A DNA stretch of 64,000 bases from the NCBI RefSeq assembly GCF_035013165.1, contig NZ_JAYGJQ010000003.1, positions 434,001-498,000 on the forward strand. The letters run 5' to 3'. Of this stretch, positions 35,500-42,451 are shown piece after piece. Position numbers and translations under genes: made by a program. Below the pieces are notes generated by a model. It saw nothing but the letters and a program-made list of their open reading frames with translations. It ran no database searches and was not told where the DNA came from. This DNA comes from Bacteriovorax sp. PP10 (GTDB lineage: Bacteria > Bdellovibrionota > Bacteriovoracia > Bacteriovoracales > Bacteriovoracaceae). Each line of letters begins with the position of its first letter. Position 1 is the stretch's first letter.

Positions 35500-36303
35500 T
35501 TATTTTTTAAATGGGCCAAAAAACGTATGACGGTTTTTTTCTACCCACTCGGGTTTACTGCTGGAATAAAAATCAAAACTCTCACTGACAGGTGCTTTTA
35601 CTTCACCTTCTTTCACAGATAAGTCGCGCACTCTTTGAGCGACATACGGTGACGGGCTCAGCGTTTTTAATTTTAGTATCGATTCAATCTTATCTTTCAC
35701 TAACGGATAGTGAGTGCATCCTAAAATAGCATGCGTATAATTTTTGCCTTTTAGTGGTTCAAGTTCGATGTCTAAAAGACGGTCGAATTCCTTTTCATAA
35801 CTTGGATCGCGGTAGAAATCTTCCACCATGCGAGCTAAGTTTTTAAGAGAATAATGGTCAATAAAACCTTTTGGGTCAAGGCGCTCTTTTAATCTTTTGA
35901 AGCGCTCTGATTTTCCTGTGGACTCAGTTGTAAGAACCGCCATTTTTGAAGGGCCGGTTTCTTTGTAATAGGCGTTTAAATAAGGCTCAACACCAACAAA
36001 AGTCATTTCAGGATAACGCGTGCGAAGTGTATCAATGCTTGACGCTGTAGCTGTATTGCAGGCCACAACAATCATCTCCGCGCCTTTAGAAATAAGCTCG
36101 TCGGTGATCACAAATGTTCGATTAGTTATATACTCGTCAGTCTTAGGTCCGTATGGAGCGTGAGCATCGTCGCTATAGTAATAGAAATGTGCCTCAGGAA
36201 AAGCGCTGATCAGATCCGACAGGACACTGAAGCCTCCGATCCCGGAGTCAAAAACACCTATCTTATGCGTTTTCGCGCTCATTTTTTTATCCACATTCTC
36301 CAT
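35500..36303 (-). CDS. murI: Glutamate racemase
   Basis: The 267-residue enzyme makes D-glutamate for peptidoglycan. The two catalytic cysteines are visible in VVACNTATASS and ILGCTHYPLV, with the N-terminal substrate loop VFDSGIGGFSVL and PYGPKT between. The ATG at 36303 and the ATG at 36282 are both possible; the second gives the usual family N-terminus. It leads the eno transcript. Confidence 0.95.
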   Translation of the reverse strand: MENVDKKMSAKTHKIGVFDSGIGGFSVLSDLISAFPEAHFYYYSDDAHAPYGPKTDEYITNRTFVITDELISKGAEMIVVACNTATASSIDTLRTRYPEMTFVGVEPYLNAYYKETGPSKMAVLTTESTGKSERFKRLKERLDPKGFIDHYSLKNLARMVEDFYRDPSYEKEFDRLLDIELEPLKGKNYTHAILGCTHYPLVKDKIESILKLKTLSPSPYVAQRVRDLSVKEGEVKAPVSESFDFYSSSKPEWVEKNRHTFFGPFKK

Positions 36304-36364
36304 AACTCGGACTATCTTAATCCTACTTTTAATTATTGTTAAGCTAAAGCGCCTGGATTATTAA

Positions 36365-37111
36365 ATGTTTTTTGATCTTTTTAAAAAAAATTCCTTCCCC
36401 AAGCTTGAATCTTTCTATCTGGCACAAAATCACGCGGAAAAATTGAGCTCTTACCCTTGGATGGCCCTGGCCATCAATCAAAGGTCGATCTCAGGAAGTC
36501 TTCTGACAAAAGAGTTAGTTTTAACTCCAGTGGTGGCGACAAATCCCGGCGTTTCGTTTCAACTTGCTGAACTGGAAACAGGACTGGTTCATCATGTGTT
36601 TGATGCCAATAAAAGAATATTTAGTGGTGAGATTAAAAACGATCTTGAAATAAAAAATACCAGAGTTCTATTTAATAATATTTTAGATGCTCTGATTGAA
36701 AGAGAGATTAAATATTTCACTGATCAGATGAATAAAAGCACTTTCAGTCCAAGACAAATGGAGAATGAAGAAAAAGCTCTGGAATGGACGCGTGTGACTT
36801 TTGAAATACTAACTAAAGCAGTGTTGGAGAGTTTAACGAATCCTGAATATCTTTTTCAGACGACATTTTTTGCGGGGATCAATCCAAAATCTGGTAAACA
36901 TGAAATGAGATTGATAACATTTAATCTCGATATGACATTTTTAATGTTAGACGATAATAATTTACGCGTTTTAATTTATAATATGAAACCTGGTGAATCG
37001 GCGGAGAATTTAAAGCCTGCTTTGACTGGGGATTATTCTTATAGAAAGCGTGAAATCTTTGATCAGTTTATTAATTTACTGTCGGCAATTTCTAAGGGAA
37101 TGCACGCCTAA
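36365..37111 (+). CDS. Hypothetical cytoplasmic protein
   Basis: I do not recognise this 248-residue protein. It has no signal peptide and few cysteines, and mixes helices with beta strands (KTRVLF-like strand NTRVLFNNILDALIEREIK, TFNLDMTFLMLDDNNLRVL). The first residues, MFFDLFKKN, are hydrophobic but too short for an anchor. It is divergent from murI by 61 bp. No domain call can be supported. Confidence 0.65.
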   Translation: MFFDLFKKNSFPKLESFYLAQNHAEKLSSYPWMALAINQRSISGSLLTKELVLTPVVATNPGVSFQLAELETGLVHHVFDANKRIFSGEIKNDLEIKNTRVLFNNILDALIEREIKYFTDQMNKSTFSPRQMENEEKALEWTRVTFEILTKAVLESLTNPEYLFQTTFFAGINPKSGKHEMRLITFNLDMTFLMLDDNNLRVLIYNMKPGESAENLKPALTGDYSYRKREIFDQFINLLSAISKGMHA

Positions 37112-37162
37112 GAGGTAAGAGGTGCCAGCAGACTTGTGGTAGAGCAACTGCTAACTAAATAG

Positions 37163-37654
37163 CTAATCGAGCAATTGCTTTTGCATATAATAACAAACTT
37201 CATCATCCGAACGTCCAGAAACTTCTTTAAATTTTCGATACCCCAATTGATCATAAAACTGGATGGCCTGAGTATTCCAATTATCCACTCCCAAAGTAAG
37301 AACTTTAATTCCCAATTCAAAAGCTTCAAACTCTAAAGCATCCATCAGAGAAAATCCTATACCTTGTCTTTGCTGATCACTCCTCACACGCAAATCATGG
37401 ATATGAGCGATCTCATGCCCATTGGCCAACTCGGGATCATTATCTGCATTCTTCATGATCAATTGAACATAAGCACATGGTGATAAATCTTCATTGCGAC
37501 CCAAAAAGAAAAGACGATTCTCAACTTCTTTAAGTTCTTGTTCATATCGTTTTATATTTGAAGCGGCTTCGACTTCAGTTATGGGGTAAGAGGCCCTGAC
37601 TTTTAATAAGTCATCAACAGTTATTTGATCATTTCCAATTTGAATTTTAAGCAT
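37163..37654 (-). CDS. GNAT-family N-acetyltransferase
   Basis: The 163-residue protein fits the GNAT fold. The acetyl-CoA-binding motif A is RVRSDQQRQGIGFSLMDALE, with Q-x-x-G-I-G after a basic strand. Motif B follows: LGVDNWNTQAIQFYDQLGY, with the N-x-x-A-x-x-F-Y pattern. The substrate is unknown and could be a protein N-terminus, amine or small molecule. It precedes, and may be co-transcribed with, neighbouring minus-strand nth. Confidence 0.88.
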   Translation of the reverse strand: MLKIQIGNDQITVDDLLKVRASYPITEVEAASNIKRYEQELKEVENRLFFLGRNEDLSPCAYVQLIMKNADNDPELANGHEIAHIHDLRVRSDQQRQGIGFSLMDALEFEAFELGIKVLTLGVDNWNTQAIQFYDQLGYRKFKEVSGRSDDEVCYYMQKQLLD

Positions 37655-37671
37655 AAACCTCTTTATCGAAT

Positions 37672-38325
37672 TTATTTCTTCGTCTTAACCGGAGTCTTCC
37701 TCAGAAAATTAAGTGAAGAACAAAGATCACACTGAAGCCCATCGCACCCTCTGGCCGTACAATGCTCTCTTCCGTAAAAAATGATCTGCAAATGCAGCTT
37801 ATTCCATTTATCTCTCGGAAAAACTTTCTTTAAATCTTCTTCTGTCTGCTCAACATTCTTTCCGGCAGTAAGACCCCATCTTTGAGCAAGTCTATGAATG
37901 TGAGTGTCTACTGGAAACGCCGGCACACCAAAACTTTGGGCCATAACAACTGAAGCTGTTTTATGTCCAACACCAGGAAGCTCTTCAAGGCCTTCAAAGC
38001 TCTGTGGCACTTCACCGTTATATTTATCAAGAAGAATTTGCGACAAATCAGAAATCGCTTTCGACTTCCTCGGTGCTAGTCCACACGGTCTGATGATGTC
38101 TTCGATTTCAGAAACAGGAACCTTCACCATTTTCTGAGGCGTATTAGCTCTCTTAAATAGCTTAGGAGTGATTTGATTCACACGAACGTCAGTACACTGA
38201 GCTGAAAGTAAAACCGCGATTAAAAGCGTATAAGGATCTGTGTGATCCAGTGGAATTGGTGTTTCCGGATACAACTCTTCTAATCTTTGAACAATGTAAT
38301 CTGCTTTTTCTTGTTTTAAATTCAT
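37672..38325 (-). CDS. nth: Endonuclease III (DNA glycosylase/AP lyase)
   Basis: The 217-residue base-excision repair enzyme has a helix-hairpin-helix LPGVGHKTASVV with the catalytic Lys, and FPVDTHIHRLAQRWGL with the catalytic Asp. It ends in a four-Cys iron-sulfur region, HCTARGCDGLQCDLC, whose spacing (C-x4-C-x4-C-x2-C) departs from the usual C-x6-C-x2-C-x5-C. It removes oxidised pyrimidines and cleaves abasic sites. Confidence 0.94.
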   Translation of the reverse strand: MNLKQEKADYIVQRLEELYPETPIPLDHTDPYTLLIAVLLSAQCTDVRVNQITPKLFKRANTPQKMVKVPVSEIEDIIRPCGLAPRKSKAISDLSQILLDKYNGEVPQSFEGLEELPGVGHKTASVVMAQSFGVPAFPVDTHIHRLAQRWGLTAGKNVEQTEEDLKKVFPRDKWNKLHLQIIFYGREHCTARGCDGLQCDLCSSLNFLRKTPVKTKK

Positions 38326-38363
38326 GCGATTATTATCGCACTTGAGAGCTGGTTTATCAAAAG

Positions 38364-39554
38364 TTAATTGATGATAGAATTAATCAACTCAAGGCAATTA
38401 TCAGAAGATCCATTAACTGGAGCAAGTCTCAGTTTTTCAAATACCGGCCCTAGTAAATTTTTAACGTGCTGATTCGCATCTTGTCTTGAGGCCGTGCCAT
38501 TTCTAAATGATCTTGCCAAGTCGTGAGACCAAAGCCAAACGTTATCAAGTTTAGGATCTTCAACCCCACTGACTGTTGTCCCCCAAATATTTAAGGGAAC
38601 ACGCACGTTTGCATCAGGTTGAATACCGCCGGCCACTTTAGGGTCGATTAAAATATTAGTTCCATAAAAATGTCTGGCCTCTTTCGTGAATTTTTCTACG
38701 GTCAAAAATCCTCCAAAATCTAAAACTGCTCCACCTTTTGTTCCTTGAACATTAATTCTCTCGAACGAATCTGAACGGTAAGCTCCCGCTGAAGTTAAAC
38801 CATAATGTCTCAAGACATTTTCAACTTTTAGTGAATCCGTCTCATTCATTAAACTCATGTATCCCGTAGATCTTGAATGGGCCTGACGAAGAACAATTCC
38901 CGCAGGAGAAGTCGATTGATCACCATGTTTTAAATCAAAACCGGCATCAATAACGGCATAAGTCCCGACTGTTTTTAATCCACTCTGACTATGTTGAAAA
39001 ACTCTATTCACCATTTTCTCATACACAAATTCTCTTATACACTCTCCAAGAGTGGCCAGACCATCGCCGTGGTCTTGAAGCGCAGGCTTCAATGCTCCCA
39101 CACCTTTTGCATCAATCAGACCAATAGGATTTTCGGTTCCCGGTGCATTCACCGGAATAACTAAAGCACGTCCATAATCAGGTGGACGGTAAGCAGTTTT
39201 TTTATCATATGACAGAATCGGAGTGTTCACGACTTCTTGCTTGGCCTGTGAATCAGACATCACGGCCGTATTTCTTAGAAGCCACCAGTCTATTTCATCA
39301 TTGGAAATATTGGCGAGCTCGGGAAAATCTTTTCTTAATAATCCATAATCAGCAAAAACAATTTTTGCATTTGAAAGAATCACTACCGATTCTTTTTTCG
39401 AGGCAGGATGAACATCATCAATTGCTCTTAAAGCAGAATTTGTAACATAGGTCGACTCTTCGGCCGGCGTGCGTTCATAAAAAGTTTTAGTCTGAGGTCC
39501 AGAGCATGAAACTGCTATGAAGAGAAATAAAATTAATATGATGAGCTTATTCAT
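38364..39554 (-). CDS. SelO-like (pseudokinase-fold) exported lipoprotein
   Basis: The 396-residue protein has a lipoprotein signal (ILFLFIAVSC, Cys17). From ~128 to 290 the sequence follows SelO/YdiU landmarks in order: YGRALVIPV (GRGILLGE in SelO), DAKGVG at 148-153 (LKGAG with the VAIK-equivalent Lys, here K150), DGLATLGECIREF at 164-176 (DGRAVLRSTIRE), GIVLRQAHSR at 219-228 (LMRVAPSH) and LDFGGF at 278-283 (LDYGPFGF). SelO is a protein AMPylator. The catalytic MNTDN motif is not evident, so activity is uncertain. A secreted, lipid-anchored member is unusual. The alignment is by eye. Confidence 0.55.
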   Translation of the reverse strand: MNKLIILILFLFIAVSCSGPQTKTFYERTPAEESTYVTNSALRAIDDVHPASKKESVVILSNAKIVFADYGLLRKDFPELANISNDEIDWWLLRNTAVMSDSQAKQEVVNTPILSYDKKTAYRPPDYGRALVIPVNAPGTENPIGLIDAKGVGALKPALQDHGDGLATLGECIREFVYEKMVNRVFQHSQSGLKTVGTYAVIDAGFDLKHGDQSTSPAGIVLRQAHSRSTGYMSLMNETDSLKVENVLRHYGLTSAGAYRSDSFERINVQGTKGGAVLDFGGFLTVEKFTKEARHFYGTNILIDPKVAGGIQPDANVRVPLNIWGTTVSGVEDPKLDNVWLWSHDLARSFRNGTASRQDANQHVKNLLGPVFEKLRLAPVNGSSDNCLELINSIIN

Positions 39555-39783
39555 AAGGGGCTTTTCGTCTTAATATTAAATAAGTTTAACATTAGACAAT
39601 ATACCTGAGCGTTTAGCTTTCTGTCTTTTTTGAGGAAATTAATACTTATTACTTCTCATTTTTTCACAGTGGTTTAAAATAACTTAATGGTAAAAACTTT
39701 TATCGATGAAGTAAAAAATCTGCTCACTCCAAATTGCACTCGCTCTTCAATCCCCCATGGCCACAACTAGGAAAATATTAAGA

Positions 39784-40077
39784 ATGAAATCATTATTAGT
39801 GATAGTCGCTTCTCTGCTTTTTTCATCTCAAATCAACACTGAAACCAATAGTAAGCGCGAACTGACCGACTCCTTCACGGACGTCATAAAATCCATCTCC
39901 GAAGAAGATAAGGTCCTTACTGTCAAATTTCTTAGGCATACTGCAGTCTATAGAGTGGCCCTAGACCACCCTCAATTCGCAGAAATTAAAGCAAAATTAG
40001 AAAAGGCAAAAAAAGTTGATCAAAAGGTGAAAGTCGTTGCTATAATACCTTCAATGACGATCAAAGATATTGTATAG
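39784..40077 (+). CDS. Small exported hypothetical protein
   Basis: The chosen ATG at 39784 gives a signal peptide (SLLVIVASLLFSSQIN) that the earlier ATG at 39757 would displace by nine residues. The mature ~75 residues form a charged helix-strand-helix unit with EIKAKLEKAKKVDQKVKVV near the end. I do not recognise the family. It is 32 bp upstream of the small acidic gene at 40110. Confidence 0.55.
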   Translation: MKSLLVIVASLLFSSQINTETNSKRELTDSFTDVIKSISEEDKVLTVKFLRHTAVYRVALDHPQFAEIKAKLEKAKKVDQKVKVVAIIPSMTIKDIV

Positions 40078-40109
40078 AATAACCGTCCGGGCCCCTAGGA
40101 GGAAAGCCA

Positions 40110-40361
40110 GTGAAATTAGATGTTGTCCAAGATGCTAAAGATCATACATTCACAATTGCAGTTAAACTTGATCAATTCAAAACCCTGCGCGATTATGAAA
40201 TCATTCACAACCTCATCAATGCTCTTTCATTAGAGTTCGATCTAGACCCAGAAATTTCTGTGGAAGATTTGAAAAACATTGTTCATGAAGCAAAGAACGA
40301 AGAGTCCACTGAGATCACGTGTGAAATCGGTCCAGATGGAATTGACGTAGAGTTCGAATAA
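40110..40361 (+). CDS. Small acidic hypothetical protein
   Basis: This 83-residue protein starts with GTG behind a strong AGGAGG ribosome site. It is acidic throughout and ends in DGIDVEFE. It has no signal peptide and no known motif. It converges with the CpaF-like gene, 4 bp between stops. Function unknown. Confidence 0.7.
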   Translation: MKLDVVQDAKDHTFTIAVKLDQFKTLRDYEIIHNLINALSLEFDLDPEISVEDLKNIVHEAKNEESTEITCEIGPDGIDVEFE

Positions 40362-40365
40362 GCTC

Positions 40366-41508
40366 TTAAGCTGCTTCGCCCTTATCGCCTCTTAATTTTT
40401 GATTGTACCATTCAGGAGCAAGGAAATTGCTTTTTGGAAACGGTAGTTTATTGACGATAATATCTTCAAAGAATGACGGCACGTAATTACACGCCACCAT
40501 TTCTCCCAGATATTTTCCAGTCTCAGGATCTTTTCCTGTTTGTACCCATTTAAAAATATCGCGCGAAATGTAGTTTCCGTTTTTATCGATACCGGTAATT
40601 TCTGAAACGTGAGAAGTTCTTCTTCCCCCGTCATGGTAACGCGAGCATTGAACGACAATTTGCATAGCAGATGCAACCATCTTACGAATAGCGTCCGCAG
40701 GAATTTTTGTATCACCCATCAGACATAAAGTTTCTAAACGTGTGCAAGCATCAACTGGATTGTTCGCATGGACTGTTCCCATTGAACCATCGTGACCTGT
40801 GTTCATAACCTGGATAAGATCTAGTGCTTCTTCACCACGAACCTCTCCAACAATAATTCTATCTGGACGAAGTCTCATGGCCGACACAACCAGGTCACGA
40901 ATCGTGATCTCAGTGACGCCTCTTTCAGAGTCTGCTTTTCTGGTTTCAAAGTTTACAACGTGCTCAGCTTTTACCTGTAGCTCGGCCGCATCTTCAATAA
41001 TAATTAAGCGTTGAGTTTTTGGAATTCTCGACCCCAAAACGTTTAACATGGTCGTCTTTCCAGAACCCGTACCACCTGAAACAATAATATTTTTTCCCAG
41101 GAACATACAGATATCTAAAAATCTTGCTGCCTCTTTTGATAATGAACCAAAAGTGATTAAATCATTCAGTGTTAATTTTTCTTTTGAAAACTTTCTGATA
41201 GCAACCGTCGTTCCATTTTTTGCCATTGGAGGTAAAACAACGTGGATACGAGATCCATCGGGAAGGCGGGCATCGAGACGAGGATTGTCTTTATCAATTC
41301 TTCTACCAACCGACTGAGCAATCGCTCTCATCGCTGATACAAGTGCTTCTTCATTGTGAAATTGAGCATCAGTTTTATAGACGAGACCTTTTTTTTCCAC
41401 GAAAATTTCTTTGGGCCCGTTGATCATGATTTCAGATACGCCGGCGTCCTCAAGAAGTTCCTTGATTGGATATAAAAACTGGTCAATTGCATCGCTAAAT
41501 ACTGACAT
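40366..41508 (-). CDS. CpaF/TadA-type secretion ATPase (orphan)
   Basis: The 380-residue hexameric ATPase belongs to the type II/IV secretion superfamily, CpaF branch. Walker A is GGTGSGKTTMLN, the Asp box IIEDAAELQV, Walker B region RIIVGEVRGEEALDLI, and the His box TGHDGSMGTVHAN. It powers Tad/Flp pilus assembly in typical loci. Here no TadB/TadC, CpaA or secretin gene is near; only a cupredoxin-fold protein precedes it, 8 bp away. It may serve pilus genes encoded elsewhere, or a small export system. Confidence 0.92.
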   Translation of the reverse strand: MSVFSDAIDQFLYPIKELLEDAGVSEIMINGPKEIFVEKKGLVYKTDAQFHNEEALVSAMRAIAQSVGRRIDKDNPRLDARLPDGSRIHVVLPPMAKNGTTVAIRKFSKEKLTLNDLITFGSLSKEAARFLDICMFLGKNIIVSGGTGSGKTTMLNVLGSRIPKTQRLIIIEDAAELQVKAEHVVNFETRKADSERGVTEITIRDLVVSAMRLRPDRIIVGEVRGEEALDLIQVMNTGHDGSMGTVHANNPVDACTRLETLCLMGDTKIPADAIRKMVASAMQIVVQCSRYHDGGRRTSHVSEITGIDKNGNYISRDIFKWVQTGKDPETGKYLGEMVACNYVPSFFEDIIVNKLPFPKSNFLAPEWYNQKLRGDKGEAA

Positions 41509-41516
41509 CTTATTCC

Positions 41517-42083
41517 TTAATCTTCTGTCGCCAGATCTCTTCCACCAAAGCCAATCATTTCACGTTCCTGATCTTTTGGTGTTTCGTCTTTTTGTACTCT
41601 ATCGTGGTCTAAGTCGATGTAGTCTTCTTTCATTTCTGAACGCTTAATCTGCACCCATTCACTAGGTGTATCTTTCGGCTTCCAGACTTTAACCATATCC
41701 GAGGCAAGACCACGCCTTGCTGTCTCATCTCTATCGGCTCCTTTCTCTAAAACCATGACCCTACCGGTGAAGGTATTGTTGGGGCAATTGAATTGAAAAA
41801 CACCTACTTTATCGAAGAAGACTTCCGCCTCTGCGATTTTATCTTTTACCGGACTCGAAAAAACACTTTTATCAGGAATATTAAAACAAGCTGAATCCAT
41901 CCCTACGGCCGTTACAAAGAAGCGAACCTTCTCACCCTTGTAGACAACGATACGATTGGGGTAAAAGCCTTCTTTGCCGATAATGACGGCCTGTTCGCGG
42001 TATGGAACATCAAGAGACTGCTCTTTGAAATAAGTTTCCTGAAGGGCATAGGCCTTTTGATAAAAAAGCGCCATGACGGTCAC
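41517..42083 (-). CDS. Exported cupredoxin-fold protein without copper ligands (start uncertain)
   Basis: The 188-residue product has a cupredoxin-like domain at ~25-110: EGFYPNRIVVYKGEKVRF, then ACFNIPDKSVFSS, then GVFQFNCPNNTFTGRVMV. Where type-1 copper sites have C-x-x-x-H and M, this protein has CPNNTF, so copper binding is unlikely. A ~70-residue charged tail follows. GTG at 42083 or ATG at 42074 truncates the signal peptide. Reading upstream in frame to an ATC at 42110, which has GAGAGG 5 nt before it, restores a textbook one (KKLSYIGLVTVMALFYQKAYA). Confidence 0.7.
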   Translation of the reverse strand: MTVMALFYQKAYALQETYFKEQSLDVPYREQAVIIGKEGFYPNRIVVYKGEKVRFFVTAVGMDSACFNIPDKSVFSSPVKDKIAEAEVFFDKVGVFQFNCPNNTFTGRVMVLEKGADRDETARRGLASDMVKVWKPKDTPSEWVQIKRSEMKEDYIDLDHDRVQKDETPKDQEREMIGFGGRDLATED

Positions 42084-42169
42084 GAGTCCTATGTATGATA
42101 ATTTCTTGATAACGACCTCTCGGAGATAATTAGTTCTCTAGAGTCTTGTCGGTATCCGACGAAATAACT

Positions 42170-42451
42170 TTAATCAGGCTTATTCAGAGATTTGTAAACG
42201 AAATTTGGTTGGATTTTGAAGTTCTTACCACCTATTTTTTTTAAGGCAGCAACTCCCGGGTCTTTTTTGTATTGGATGAGAAAGTTCCCTCTGCTTAAGG
42301 GTCTTAATTGATCGGGTGGGTATTTTTTCAAAGTGCTCTTTAATGTTTCGGCCGTCATATGTGGGCCTGTGACGATATATTCTGTAAGGGCTTTTCTTTC
42401 TAAAGAAAAAACTGAAGTGCTAAAAAATAATAAAATTAAAAAAAACTTCAT
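42170..42451 (-). CDS. Stand-alone inhibitor-I9/propeptide-like exported protein
   Basis: The 93-residue protein has a signal peptide (FLILLFFSTSVFS) and a ~77-residue mature part. It resembles the second half of the subtilase prodomain encoded just upstream: FLIQYKKDPGVAALKKI and IQPNFVYKSLN here, against QDPDVLHAQPNYIYHALL in the protease. Its ATG overlaps the protease stop as ATGA, so translation is coupled. Free prodomain-like proteins of this type act as protease inhibitors or folding chaperones. That function is inferred. Confidence 0.65.
   Translation of the reverse strand: MKFFLILLFFSTSVFSLERKALTEYIVTGPHMTAETLKSTLKKYPPDQLRPLSRGNFLIQYKKDPGVAALKKIGGKNFKIQPNFVYKSLNKPD

Noticed and set aside
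39687-39770. 27-codon frame upstream of the small exported protein at 39784
   Set aside because: It has no ribosome site, no recognisable content, and no attenuator structure beside it.
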